NCBI GenBank assembly: GCA_022316685.1
Contig: JAKJHU010000053.1
Coordinates: 3,217,636 to 3,281,635 of the forward strand
Length of the DNA: 64,000 nucleotides
Source of the DNA: Progne subis subis
Taxonomy: Eukaryota; Chordata; Aves; Passeriformes; Hirundinidae
Direction: 5' to 3'
Of the stretch, positions 1 through 10,757 are shown piece after piece. The position numbers were made by a program, and so were the translations under genes. How positions within the stretch are numbered: the first letter of the stretch is position 1; each line of letters begins with the position of its first letter. Under the pieces are notes generated by a model. It was not told the origin of the DNA and made no database searches. It saw only the letters and a list, made by a program, of their open reading frames with translations.

Positions 1-2341
1 ATTTGCTACTACTTTTCCTTCAAAACAGGAAAATTTAAGGTTTTGGAAAATTTATCTAAGCATGCGTGTGCATCATCTGGCACACGAGGCATTTCAGGGC
101 AAGGATAGCATTACATAGATCATTGTGATGATCCTGCTGAAGCACAATGTTTCCATCCTGTTTCTATCCTGAAATGTCAGACTGAGGAAAAATGTATCAG
201 ATTTAGACATAATCTGGAAAATATTTATCATTATTTCTTTTAAAAATCTTCCTTTACATCAAAGCGCACACACACCCCTGCAGCACAGAGAACCATAGCC
301 AAAACAAGATAAAAAGAGGAGAAAGTGATGGTCAAAAGAGAGTAAGTGAAACCCCTTTAACTGCAGAGGCTCCTAGACAGCAGGGCTGTAGTTGCAAGCA
401 ACACAACCAGTCACAGTCTGAGAGCTCTCAGACAGAGATTTGGAGTAATAGTACACTCTCGATTAACATTGTTTGTCTCAACAGTAGTAAAAACAGGCTT
501 TTGCCTGTTAGCAAGATTTTTGGCTATGCCCACTATTGTTTACTTGAATGGAAGGCTAAAGGGCTAACTGAAGCTTTTCTCCCTCTGTTGTGAGAACTTC
601 AAATACTGTGGAAAAAGTATCACTTCACGAACAAACCTTGTGAATCAACAAATACAAACCATACTCCTTGAAAAACAAACAAAACCCCAGAAAACCAAAC
701 CTGATCTAAATATTTTCTTCCAGCGTTTCTTAGAAACTTCCAAACAAAGCACACATCTGTCACTCGACATCTACTTACAAAAGTCTTTCTGAAGCCTTTA
801 TGAAAATGCATCCATGTGCCTACATCCATTATTATGTTACATGACTTCTTGGAAACCTTGAGTAAATAAATACGTGAAAATGTGTCTCCTTTTTGGCAGT
901 TCCTGGTATTTGAGCCGTAACAGGAAGATGAAGCTGTGATGCACCTGCTAGCAGCTTGCAGGTAGGAACAGAGAGGTGATGCCCAGAACAGGTAAGGCAG
1001 AAGAGAGGCTCCAGGGAGGCTCTGCAGATGGACAAACATGTGCTAGAGCAGAAGGGCGTTTGTTGTTCTGATTGCTGCAACAAACCCACTGAAAGCTGCC
1101 AGAGGTGACCCAACACCTCTCTGCAGTGCCCAGACTTGAGACAGTATCTAGATAAAAACCTGCTGAGTTTTAAGTCACTCTTTCTTGAATTTATGCTTTT
1201 GTTTGACTGCCGCTTCCTCCTTAAAGGTGCAGATTCAGGACTAGAGAAACTTATGGTGAGAAATGGCTCAGTAAAATCACCCCGAGCTTAGTGGATCAAG
1301 TCCTCTGCAACTACTGTGGTGCAGAGCCCCCAGAGATGGAGGAGTTTATCACCACTGGGGAGCAAGAGCATCAAACCCTGCCTGAGGGCCAGGTCTGCAG
1401 GGCTGGTAGCCAAGAGCCAGCTTGGCTAAGCCCTGCCCAACACCTGAGACCCACGGGCAGCACAGGACCCCAGCAGCACCCACTGCAGTGCAGGAATTGA
1501 CTGGGAAAGCAAAAGCAGCAGGTGTATTTACAGAGGACAGGACCTGCATGGAGAGAGAGTCTAAAAGTTGGTAACTTGGGAAAGAAAAACACCCCCAGAG
1601 AACTGGAACTTGGCAGAAGCAGTTTTTCTTCTTTAATGCAGTATTTGAAGTTACCTATAACAAGCTCAAAACAAAGGATGGCCCAAACCTAATAATAAAC
1701 CCTGACTTCATAAAATTAAGCAGCTGCTAAGTCCTCTAGCACTTCCTTAAGTGGGTAAATACGAAGCACTAACTACTCTTTACCTTATGCCTCAGACAGC
1801 ACAGGAGTTCCCAGAGTTTCAGCCTCCTCTTACATAGCCATGGCCCAAATTTGGGGCTTTTCTTTACATTTTTCACTCCATATAGAAGTACTTTTTAAAA
1901 TCACACATCCAGTAACCCCACTGAGCATCTTTTCACTGACGCTTCGTTGCAGGCTGAAACAATCTGAGGATGGTTGCAAATTCCCAGGACAAAGCATCAG
2001 CTGCTTTAGTTACTCGTCCAGACTGGTTATTAAAACTTCCAAAAGCTGAGAAGGCAAAGGTCCCAGGACACTGCCTGCCCACGGGAGCAGCCAGCCTTTA
2101 TGCGTTTAAACACCGTGCTTTGCACTTCATGCCTCCACCAGCTGCTCTCATTTAGATGCAGGTCACATTCACACAGACTAGAAAGCACCACAGACCCGTA
2201 CAAATTGCTAACATGGGAATTCAGGTCCTTGAAACTCCTGCACTGCAGCCAATGAACAGTCTATAATTTCTCCATTAAATATTTAAACAATACTAACAAT
2301 GCTGCTATTAATAAATAGAGTACCTTTCTCTTTTACTACAG
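1..2341. other. Non-coding, mostly unique sequence
   Basis: No gene is recognised. Open frames are short and overlap one another on both strands. A short A/C-rich tract lies at 671-701. The stretch 2260-2335 is AT-rich and runs into a good plus-strand splice-acceptor-like sequence ending at 2341. Nothing else stands out. Confidence 0.7.
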
Positions 2342-2455
2342 GCTCCTGATGTCTGGGATAACAGCGCTATAGATTTTTTTAATACTTATTTTAAACAGAC
2401 TGAAAAATCTATAAAGTGGCCATAGAATAATAAAGTTCAGTCTTCTGAGGAGACG
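2342..2455 (+). other. Candidate terminal exon with poly(A) signal
   Basis: Seen: a pyrimidine-rich tract ending in TACTACAG at 2341 makes a strong acceptor. It is followed by a frame open from the first base for 27 codons (starting APDVWDNSAIDFFNTY) and ending in TAG at 2423-2425. An AATAAA signal sits at 2429-2434, with T-rich sequence downstream. Inference: this layout resembles the last exon of an mRNA or lncRNA, with cleavage expected near 2450-2455. I do not recognise the peptide. Acceptor-like sites and AATAAA are both common in AT-rich introns, so chance is a real alternative. The plus orientation is also opposite to the transcription direction suggested by base skew. Confidence 0.2.
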
Positions 2456-5085
2456 TGAATTTTCTTGTCAATCCAGCAGTCGTACTTCATAGATGCTGAC
2501 AACATTTCAGGAGCGGGGGAAGGAAATTTGGAGAAGAGCATCGGTTGAAACTGGTTTCCAATGGCAGATCAGAGAGCACACAAGGCAGTGGCAGAGAAAC
2601 ATATGTTTGAACCCAAGCCAAAAATCTGGCTTCCTTAAGAAGTGTAGGATGGCAAGCCTCTTGTAGCAGTAATAGTAGGCTGAAAAGTGGGGGTGGAAAA
2701 ATTCCCTCTCCATGCAGAAGGCAAATTCTGTAACATCTACCTAACAGCACGTAATTTAGAACAGCTGAGATTTGGAGAAAGCCTTCAAAATGGCCCATTG
2801 AAGACAGTCAAAACCTTCCATTTCATGCTTTGGTATTGCAATCTCTTCACTCACCATTGCTTTATGAGATATTTGGGGAAACGGTAAATAATACATTGGT
2901 ATCAAAAACCTAAAGCACTCGGCAGAACAGACACCCCTACATTGCTTGGTTGAGAGCTGTTAAATGCCTGTACCTTTCCTACATTAACATTTCCATGGAA
3001 TTAGGCACATGAAAATTGATGGTGATCAAAAGTTAATTACAGTGTTTATGTCAAAAATCAAAAGAGCAGAACGGTGACTTTTAGTTTGGGTGTTCCCTTC
3101 ACCAAGCTCAGCTACTTCCAGCACCAGAGACTCCCAGGGAATGGCATTTGCTCTTATCAGCAGGACTGATGATCTGGTCTCTTCTGTTCTATCCACGGTT
3201 CACAGAAGGACTAATGGTACCAGCCTAGAGCTGAAAAGTATTTTTATGATAGCAGTCCTTCTGCTGTCACCAACAGAAACTCTGCGTGCACCCAAGTACC
3301 AGAACACTGCATAGTCAGGAAGATAATAAAAATAATATTCCAGGGGGAGAAAGGGAAAAAAAAACACCCCAAAAACAACACAAAAAAACCCACCAAACCA
3401 AATAAAACCACAGATCCAAGTTCCACTGTTTCAGATGGCACAAACTGCAATTCCCCAGAGGGCCAATACAAACTTTGGCTGAGGTCACGTCCAACATCTG
3501 TAGATTTCATAAAAGCTACTGCTTGGCTTTTTCTGCTGCATGCCTTCCTCCACCTTGAAACAGACCGTGCTGATAATCAGTTTTGTGCCATTTCATGAAA
3601 AGATACTCTAGCAACTGGCTCGCATAGCTGCTTAGACAGCAGCAAATACCATATTTGTGGAGTACAAGAGAACAGAAAGACATCTGCTTGCTTGACTCCA
3701 GTAGGTACAAGTGGCTCATTCTGCAGGACACGCTTGTGCTTTCTCTGCCTGAGCCGCCTTGTCTCGGATGGCTGAACCCAATCCCTTCCCTTTTTGCATA
3801 TCAAAGAGGCGATTTTAGCAGGATTGCCGGCGATGCTCAGAGGCTGCTGTCCAAGGCTTCTGAGATGTTCCTTGCACCTGCAGCTTACAAACTGTTTGCC
3901 ACCACCACTGAACACAGGGAGCTTCTACAATCCACTTCCTTTCACTGCTCACCAGCTTTAGTACATCCACACCATTTCTGAAGAGACTTCAGAGCAAAAA
4001 TAGTCACAGTTCTCTTAAAAAAAAAAAAATACAAACCCCAGTGGATTACAGCCACCTCTCCAGTCCTGAATCCAGTTGCAGCTGGAATGGTTTTTCATGG
4101 ATTAACATTCCTAAAAATCCCCAACCACTGAAAGCCTGGAGCAAGCATCTCCTAGGTGGGAGCAGTGTCCTGGGAGCCACTGCTGCTCCCTGCCAAGGAT
4201 CACTGAGCAAGGGAAGGAGCCTCACAAGCTGCTGGAGTGTTTCCCTGCCTGTACATTGCTGTTTCATCAGCCTGATCAACCCCAAATCCAAAGATTTGCT
4301 TTTTAAAACGTGTTCAGCTCGCTGGTACCTGGAAGCTGCTGCTTTGTGTTCCCTGAAGAACGAGCAGCCCTGATTGCTATCTACAGTTCAACACTGCCCC
4401 AAAAGCAGACAAATTATCTGGAGAGAAAGATCCTGTTTTCAGGTTAGCACTCATGGAAACAAGCAAAATGGAGAGAAAAGCAGAATTTTTATTTTTTTTC
4501 TAGACACCAAAGCTTTCCACAAAGTGTCAGCAGTTCTGGGTTTTCAGGCTGTTGGAAAAAAAAAAAAACCAACCAAGCCAGCCTTAACTGTTTTTTCATG
4601 GCCTCTGTGTAAACACACACACAAAATGAGACCAGAACTAAGCTTGTCAGTGGTATTTCTCCATCCACGGGATGACCAGGTTGAAGCCCGAAAATTTAAG
4701 TCTTCATAAAGTAGAGTTTTCCAAAACTGCTGATTGTCCCTACTTCAAATGACAGCAGGTTTGACAAAGAAAACATTATTCTGCTTTAGTAGGCAGAGCT
4801 ACTGCCAAAAACTAAGAGAAATCTTTTTTCTTAAATTAAAACTGTTTCCTTGCTGTTTGCCTGGAAGTTAAAGGGAATGCAAATACAGGACAGGAGAGGA
4901 GTAAGAGCGCTACTCTTTACTGGGAGAGTTTTTTCTTTTTTTTTTTCTGGCATAAAGGCAATCCCTTTTGGTACAAAATATAGGTGAACTGATTCTTAGA
5001 GGGTGCCCCTCCCCATGAGCAGTGCAAGGAAAGATAGTTTATTTCCCATATTTTGGGGGTGCTTTTCTTTTTAAACACGGTAATA
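2456..5085. other. Non-coding sequence with A-rich tracts
   Basis: No gene is recognised. It holds an A/C-rich low-complexity tract (3355-3411), A13 runs at 4017-4029 and 4556-4568, and a T-rich tract at 4929-4947. The remaining open frames are short, overlap in several frames and show no known domain. Confidence 0.7.
3355..3411 (+). repeat. A/C-rich low-complexity tract
   Basis: Runs of A are broken by CC and CCCC blocks over 57 bases. It is one of several A/C-rich tracts in the window, most of them A-rich on this strand. Confidence 0.85.
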
Positions 5086-5600
5086 TTTCATCTGAATTTC
5101 AGCTTGCAAAGCTAATGTGCATACTCAACTGCTGAATAATCCATGGATTTAAGTGTCCCTAAATACACAGTGAAAAGATGGATTACCCATTAGGATAAAA
5201 TAATATACACAAGCCTCTAAATACACATGTACACTGTAATACACATTTTAAATAGTCTCTGTGTGTGAATTTAAATGATAATATGCATGCTAAAAAGTTT
5301 CAAAAGACATCTTTACAAAGAAGCCATCACCACTGTGTAAATAATACATCATTTAAAATAAATTTGCTGTACTCCCATGAAAGATTCCTTTTTGGTCAGC
5401 ATAAAAAAGAATAAAAGAAATGAACGCATATAAAATACAAATAGCACTGTGGGATCAGTTTCAATCTGTAGCAGAGAGCACATGTGAGGGCAAGGGGTTA
5501 TTAAGTTCCTAACTCAGCATATTTCACATTCCTCCACTTCTGCCCAGAAATCTTGAAAAAAACATAAAGAATAAAAATAAAAATAGGGTCTTATTGATTA
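5086..5600. other. AT-rich block, possibly conserved non-coding
   Basis: This block is markedly AT-rich and CpG-poor and contains several homeodomain-like ATTA/TAAT cores. AATAAA-like hexamers occur near 5355 and around 5410-5580. No open frame of note is present. It could be an old 3' UTR or a conserved non-coding element; the sequence alone cannot decide. Confidence 0.3.
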
Positions 5601-6935
5601 ATCAAATAATGATTTACAGTCTTTGCAAAGTGTGGCCTGTTGCCAGTGGACATCTAAAGAATTTTCACTTACATCCACTTCTCTACAGCACAAACTTGAG
5701 TTTGTCAGTCAGCTCTCACGGACCCTTGATAATTATCCACAGATTCTAGACCAAAAAGGCTAAAATGATCCTTCCAGACATGCATGGAAGAAACACCATC
5801 CTCACTGCTGCCTGGAAGGAACAAACCCCGGCACTCTGGAGGAGGGGAGCTCTGACCTGGAGGGCTTGGGAAGGTGTGATGGTTGAGACACCAGTTTTAG
5901 GAGGATTAGAGAGCCATGCAAAACAGGGAAGCCTTCAACACGAATGATCAGGTTTTACAACCTTGTTAATTCCAATTTTCAATCAAGTCTGTTTGGCGTA
6001 CACAGTTTTGGCGAGTCTAAGTCTGATATAACATACTGGAATCTGCTACTAAAACTTACATTGTTGAGCACTGAGTAGGGAGGGAAACAAATCAGCTTCC
6101 TCCCTTTCGGGGATAGGACAGAGATGAAAACAGTGCCCTGGGCGAGAGAAATAGACAGAGCTGTTCCAACATGATCCTGCCCAGCTCAGCCCTGGCATCA
6201 GAGGAACTTCTGCAGGGTTCAAAACTTCAGAATTTGTCCTAGGATCCTGACACAACCCCAGTCAGAAGTGGCTTGTGCTTTTCCAAGTCAAGATGACACT
6301 TGCCAGCAGACGCGCCCGTGCCAGCTGTTGCTGCTGAAAGCTTAAGCCTGCAACTGGTTTGCTTCATTTTCCCTGACTGCTCTTAAGTTAGTTGTTATTC
6401 TGCCTTTCTAAAAGCAATTTAAAGGAGAATACAACCAATAGAACAGAGAAGATCTGGTATCCCTTTCTCCAAGGGAAGTTAAAGAGTGACAAACCCTTTG
6501 TTCTAAGCGCTCCCTATCACTATCTGCACTCTAAATTCTCTAGGATACCTGCCAAGTCTCACCTGTGCCCTGCAGCCCTTCTCCACTCATCTCCCACATC
6601 CCATCCCCTCTGTCTCTCTACCAGAAATTAATCACATTTCCCATCAGCTCAAGGTGGAATCAGGAGAACCCCACTTGACCCAGGATCAGCACTATTTGCC
6701 CAGCGTTCCCCAAAGGGCTGCAGCACCTGAGCTTGGTGAGGGAACTGCAGCAAAGGCCCTATTTCCATTGGTAACCAAGGCTGCCTTCCCTGCTGAACAG
6801 GTGAGACAGAGTCATCTAAACACATATTAACATCAACTGGCCTAATAGTTAGCAGTTGATTTTCTTTTTAGCTGACCTAGCCTGAGTGCTCAGCCAGAGG
6901 AAGCCCTGTGATCTCAAAAGGCAATGTTAAAAAGC
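5601..6935. other. Non-coding sequence, nothing recognised
   Basis: Unique sequence with short overlapping open frames. A strong acceptor-like pyrimidine tract ends near 6625, but no paired donor or poly(A) signal makes it a convincing exon. Confidence 0.65.
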
Positions 6936-6954
6936 AAAAAAAAAAAAAAACAAA

Positions 6955-7000
<46 letters not shown>
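6936..7000 (+). repeat. Long poly(A) tract (A15-CAAAC-A45)
   Basis: Fifteen A residues, CAAAC, then 45 uninterrupted A residues (6956-7000), followed by an A/C-rich tail to about 7020. I could not find a target-site duplication or a recognisable mRNA-like sequence upstream, so it is called a simple repeat rather than a retrotransposed tail. The open frames across it encode only poly-Lys or poly-Phe. Confidence 0.95.
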
Positions 7001-7002
<2 letters not shown>

Positions 7003-7020
7003 AACAAAAACACACCCAAA

Positions 7021-7808
7021 GACCCAGAAAATTTGGAGCGTGGCAACAGGAAAAACTGACGCACAGTGTCTGCTCTGCAAATTATTTTCCACTTGACATT
7101 TCCCCCTGCTCCTCCCTGCAGTCTGGGTTCTGGAGAAACCGGGGTCCCTGCAACCAAAGCCACACAGACCAGGAAAGCACTTTATTCACAAAAAGCACGT
7201 ATTTACAACCCTAAGCAAACTCTGCAAGAAACGTATTTGCCCATACAGCGCTGCTGAGAGGCGCAGAAGAAAGCGATTTTAAGGGCTCTTTAAACTGGAA
7301 TGCAGACGTACCAAAGGTGAGCTCAGGCTTTAGATTCAATAAGCTGCTGCTCCACTCTTCCCTCTCGACAGTTTGGCCTGAAACAATCCCAGGCAATTCC
7401 TCTAAGCCAAGCACGATTACTTTCTAACACCATGCTCCAAACTGATTACGGCTGAGGAAACTCAGGGCTTCACCCGGGGCTGCTTCCAGAGGGGAACAAG
7501 TCAGCTTCCCAAGCTCTTTATCAGCACAGGTTGGGAGTGGTGCTGGGAGCATCCTCAGCATCTCCAGCTCATTCTGCAGCTGAGCTGGGAAGCAAACCAG
7601 GCTCGGCAGAAAGGCTGCGACTGCAGAATGCAGGTCCCTGCCACACACGGGGCAAGCTGCAGCCGCTGCTGCCAGGGGAAAAGTGAAACCTCTCTTAGGA
7701 GCGAAAGGGCAAATGCAGAACAAGCAATTACAAGCGAGATTAGAAAGTAAAAGCTAAAACAGATGCCTTAAACCTTTGCCTATATTAGGTCACGAGCGCC
7801 AGCAATAT
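7021..7808. other. Non-coding sequence, moderately GC-rich
   Basis: No gene is recognised. A strong acceptor-like sequence (a C/T-rich run ending in CTGCAG near 7121) is present, but no matching donor follows at exon distance. Confidence 0.6.
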
Positions 7809-7825
7809 CCCCCCCCCCCCCCCCC
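7809..7825 (+). repeat. Poly(C) tract, C17
   Basis: Seventeen consecutive C residues. The complementary G17 could form G-quadruplex structure. Homopolymers of this length are prone to sequencing and assembly error. Confidence 0.95.
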
Positions 7826-8235
7826 ACTTAAAACCAACCTATCTTTGTTTATACACGAAGTTCTAATATACATCATTCATACCTCACGTGATTCTAGCAC
7901 TGTGACACCTCAAAAACAAAAGGTGATTCTTTTGGTAAAGTAACATTCCCCAGGAAATTCACGCTTTAATCTTGTTCTAGTTTCTTTCCTTTGCTATTAA
8001 TTCATGTGTCATACCAAACTCGTGTAATTGAACTTTTTAAAAAAAGTCAACAAAAAACCAAGACGCGACAAAAATTTGGTAAATTAAATTAAATAAATCA
8101 TTAAGGGAATTTCTAAATCTCTGTTCAATGAATCATGATAAATTTGGTTGTTTCTGTTCTTTGATTTATTTTTTTTTGTAATAATAAGTTTTGTTTTTAG
8201 AGGTTTTTTATTGTTCCTGTAATTTTTAATGCAGC
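7826..8235. other. AT-rich non-coding block
   Basis: 8030-8230 is very AT-rich, with many ATTA and TAAA words and an inverted ACTTTTT/AAAAAGT pair at 8032-8047. No reading frame of interest is seen. Confidence 0.6.
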
Positions 8236-10627
8236 AAAGCTTTGCACAGAAAATTCAAGCTCCTAAAGCTTTCAAATTCCTTGCTTAACCAGGTAAAAAA
8301 AGTGAAGTGCAGAGTCTCAATTTTTCCCACTGAGCACTGCCAGGACTGCAGCCTCCCCAGAGGTGTGTGAGAATGGGGATGACCCATCTGAGCCTTCTCT
8401 TGGGAGACAGCTGCTGTTTCTTCTTAGGAAGAAGCTCTGAAAAATCTATATTCCCTCCTTCTACCTTAGTACGTGTCTTCGCAGGCAGAGCAGAAGAATA
8501 GAGATCTCAGTGTCATCTTAGAGATGCCATATGGCCACTCCTGATTTCACTTTGGTCACCAGTTTGCATTAAGAGATGACACCAAATGCAGCATTTCAGC
8601 TACATTATGATTACTGCTGCAACCCTAGGAAGCACACGCTGCAATTGTGAAACTACTAAAAAAATGACTAAATGTGTGTGGGGGGGGTGCCCAATGTCAC
8701 ACATCTTTCTACAAGCAGTAATCTATTACAAATAAGTATTTTTGTGGTGCAAAACTCAAACAGTTTCTGCAGCCAGAACTGGTGAGTTGATAAAAGTAAT
8801 AAATCACGAGCAGGATGAAACTTCAGCCTACAAGACAAAAATCATTCCCGTTTTCCATGAGGACAGGAACTCGCAGGTTTTCCTCGCCAATTTTGACTTT
8901 TGTTCAGCACTGGAAGAAAATCTCACTCTGTATTCTACTGCTGGTTTTAGGCACCAAAGAATAATTGCTGGGTTTGCTTTTTTACAGCAACCATTTGTAT
9001 GGATGCTTCCGTCTTTGGAGATGGAAAGCACAGAAGGAACTCACTTGATTCAGAGCTTGTCGTGTGCTGCTTCCCTTTATCCCTGGAGTAACGTATTGTT
9101 TTTTTAAGCAAAGCAAACAGAGAGGATTTAGTAAAATACAATTTCTTTTGTTTTATTGCTCCATTAATTTTATTTATGCTCAAATATGCTGCTTTTATCA
9201 ATTTGGTATGAGCGAGAGAGATGCATCAGGAGGAAGGAACATGACTGGACTTTGGAATGAGGCACTGGGCAGAACAGGAGCAGGAGATGCCTGAACCACC
9301 TCAGATGATCAGTCATATTAATGCAGCACAGCCTTGATAGGTAGCAATTAGAAGGTAATAGATAGCCCAAGCATTATTCAGAAATCTACTGCAACCATAT
9401 GTTTAGACCCCTGCCTTTACATCCATTCCTGCAGATACACAGGCAAGCTATCATTATTTAGGAAACAAAAAAACAACCCAAGCCTTCCTTAGCAGCATAT
9501 TTTGGATTTTCTAATCTGTGTCTCTTGAAAGTCTGCCACTGCAGAAGTCACCTGTTTCCCCAGAGTTATTTCTTTATACTGGTAATTTTTAATCACTCTA
9601 CTGTGCCTCAGTCAGCAAAACAATAAATACTCTTTAGAAACTGTAACAATAACACCTCGATAAAACCTAATTGAAAACTAACAAAAAAAAAAATCCAGAA
9701 TGAAACAAATACGCTTGCTAACTGAGCCCACTACACAGAACACTTCTGGGTCAACATCCCACCGCCTGAGTTTTTTCTTATGTGATACAAAAGACAAGCT
9801 GCTTTTTTTACAGCAGCATCCTTTACAGAGCGAATTGGATAGAAAAGGCAAAGCACTGGGCTACAAGAAATGAATGATGAAGGAGACCCTGCAAAAGGCC
9901 TTTCCTAATGACAAGATATTACTCCACAGGTTAATGAAAACCAAATACCAATTTAACACGCTAACCTTTGAGCAAATTGAGTTCAACTAATCAAGAGCCC
10001 TCCAAAAGGGTATTTTGAGCTAAGAGAAAAGACTGGAAAAATCATTTACATAAGATGGTTGGTAATGGTGCATTTAATGGCATTGGTGATAGGGAATTAC
10101 ACTAAGGAAATGAACATATCAGTGTATGACCTATTCCCTAAAGCATTAAATAGGACGTCTCCAAAGAGCCAAATCCTGCCCACTGGTAGTGAAGCACAAC
10201 TCCTGTTAACAAGGAGGTAATAACAGGCTCTTCCTCAGGACACCCCCTTCTCAGAATTTGTGACAGAGATCATCTACCATCAAACCCAGACTGGATAAAG
10301 GGCTCCCTACATCGATTTTGGTAACTAAAGGACAGTCCACCTCTGAACTGGAACTCCTCCAGCAGAGAAGGATATTTATTACCCGTGATCTTGTATTCTT
10401 TATGGACCCTTTATGTAAGGAGGATGTGACACCAATCTGAGTGCCTCTGGCTACAGACTACTGGGTAAATAAATCCTCACTCCATTCTTCTTAAAAGATT
10501 ACCCTGACAATCATATTTGGGAAATATCCTGGGTTTGTGCAGGCTCACACACAAGGCTCTGCACGTACCTGCCTTCAACCTTGTCCTTAAGCACCTTCTC
10601 AAGCTATTTTTGATGCCCATTTAGCAT
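8236..10627. other. Non-coding unique sequence
   Basis: No recognisable gene or transposon. The 121-codon open frame at 8742-9107 (+) has no known domain, and frames of this size are expected by chance in a window this long. A possible diverged partial copy of the tandem unit listed next occurs at 10540-10555. Confidence 0.65.
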
Positions 10628-10757
10628 GGCTCAAGTGCGAGAAAACAAACCTCCCTGCTTCCTCTCTAAGACTGAAGGCAGTGCAATTCTCAGGCTCAAA
10701 CACAAGAAAACAAACACCCTTCATCCCTCTCTAAAATTAAAAGCAGTGCACTTAATA
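10628..10757 (+). repeat. Diverged 65-bp tandem duplication
   Basis: Unit A (10628-10692) and unit B (10693-10757) align without gaps, with 47 of 65 positions identical by hand count. Both units share GGCTCAA, AGAAAACAAAC, CCTCTCTAA and GCAGTGCA in the same order and spacing. A 16-bp word very like the start of unit B (15/16) also occurs at 10540-10555, hinting at an older third copy. I do not recognise the unit as a named repeat. Confidence 0.85.

Noticed and set aside
6877..7214. Open frames across the A45 tract
   Set aside because: They encode mainly poly-Lys or poly-Phe from the homopolymer and have no other content.
8742..9107. 121-codon plus-strand open frame
   Set aside because: Size is common by chance and nothing in the translation is recognisable.
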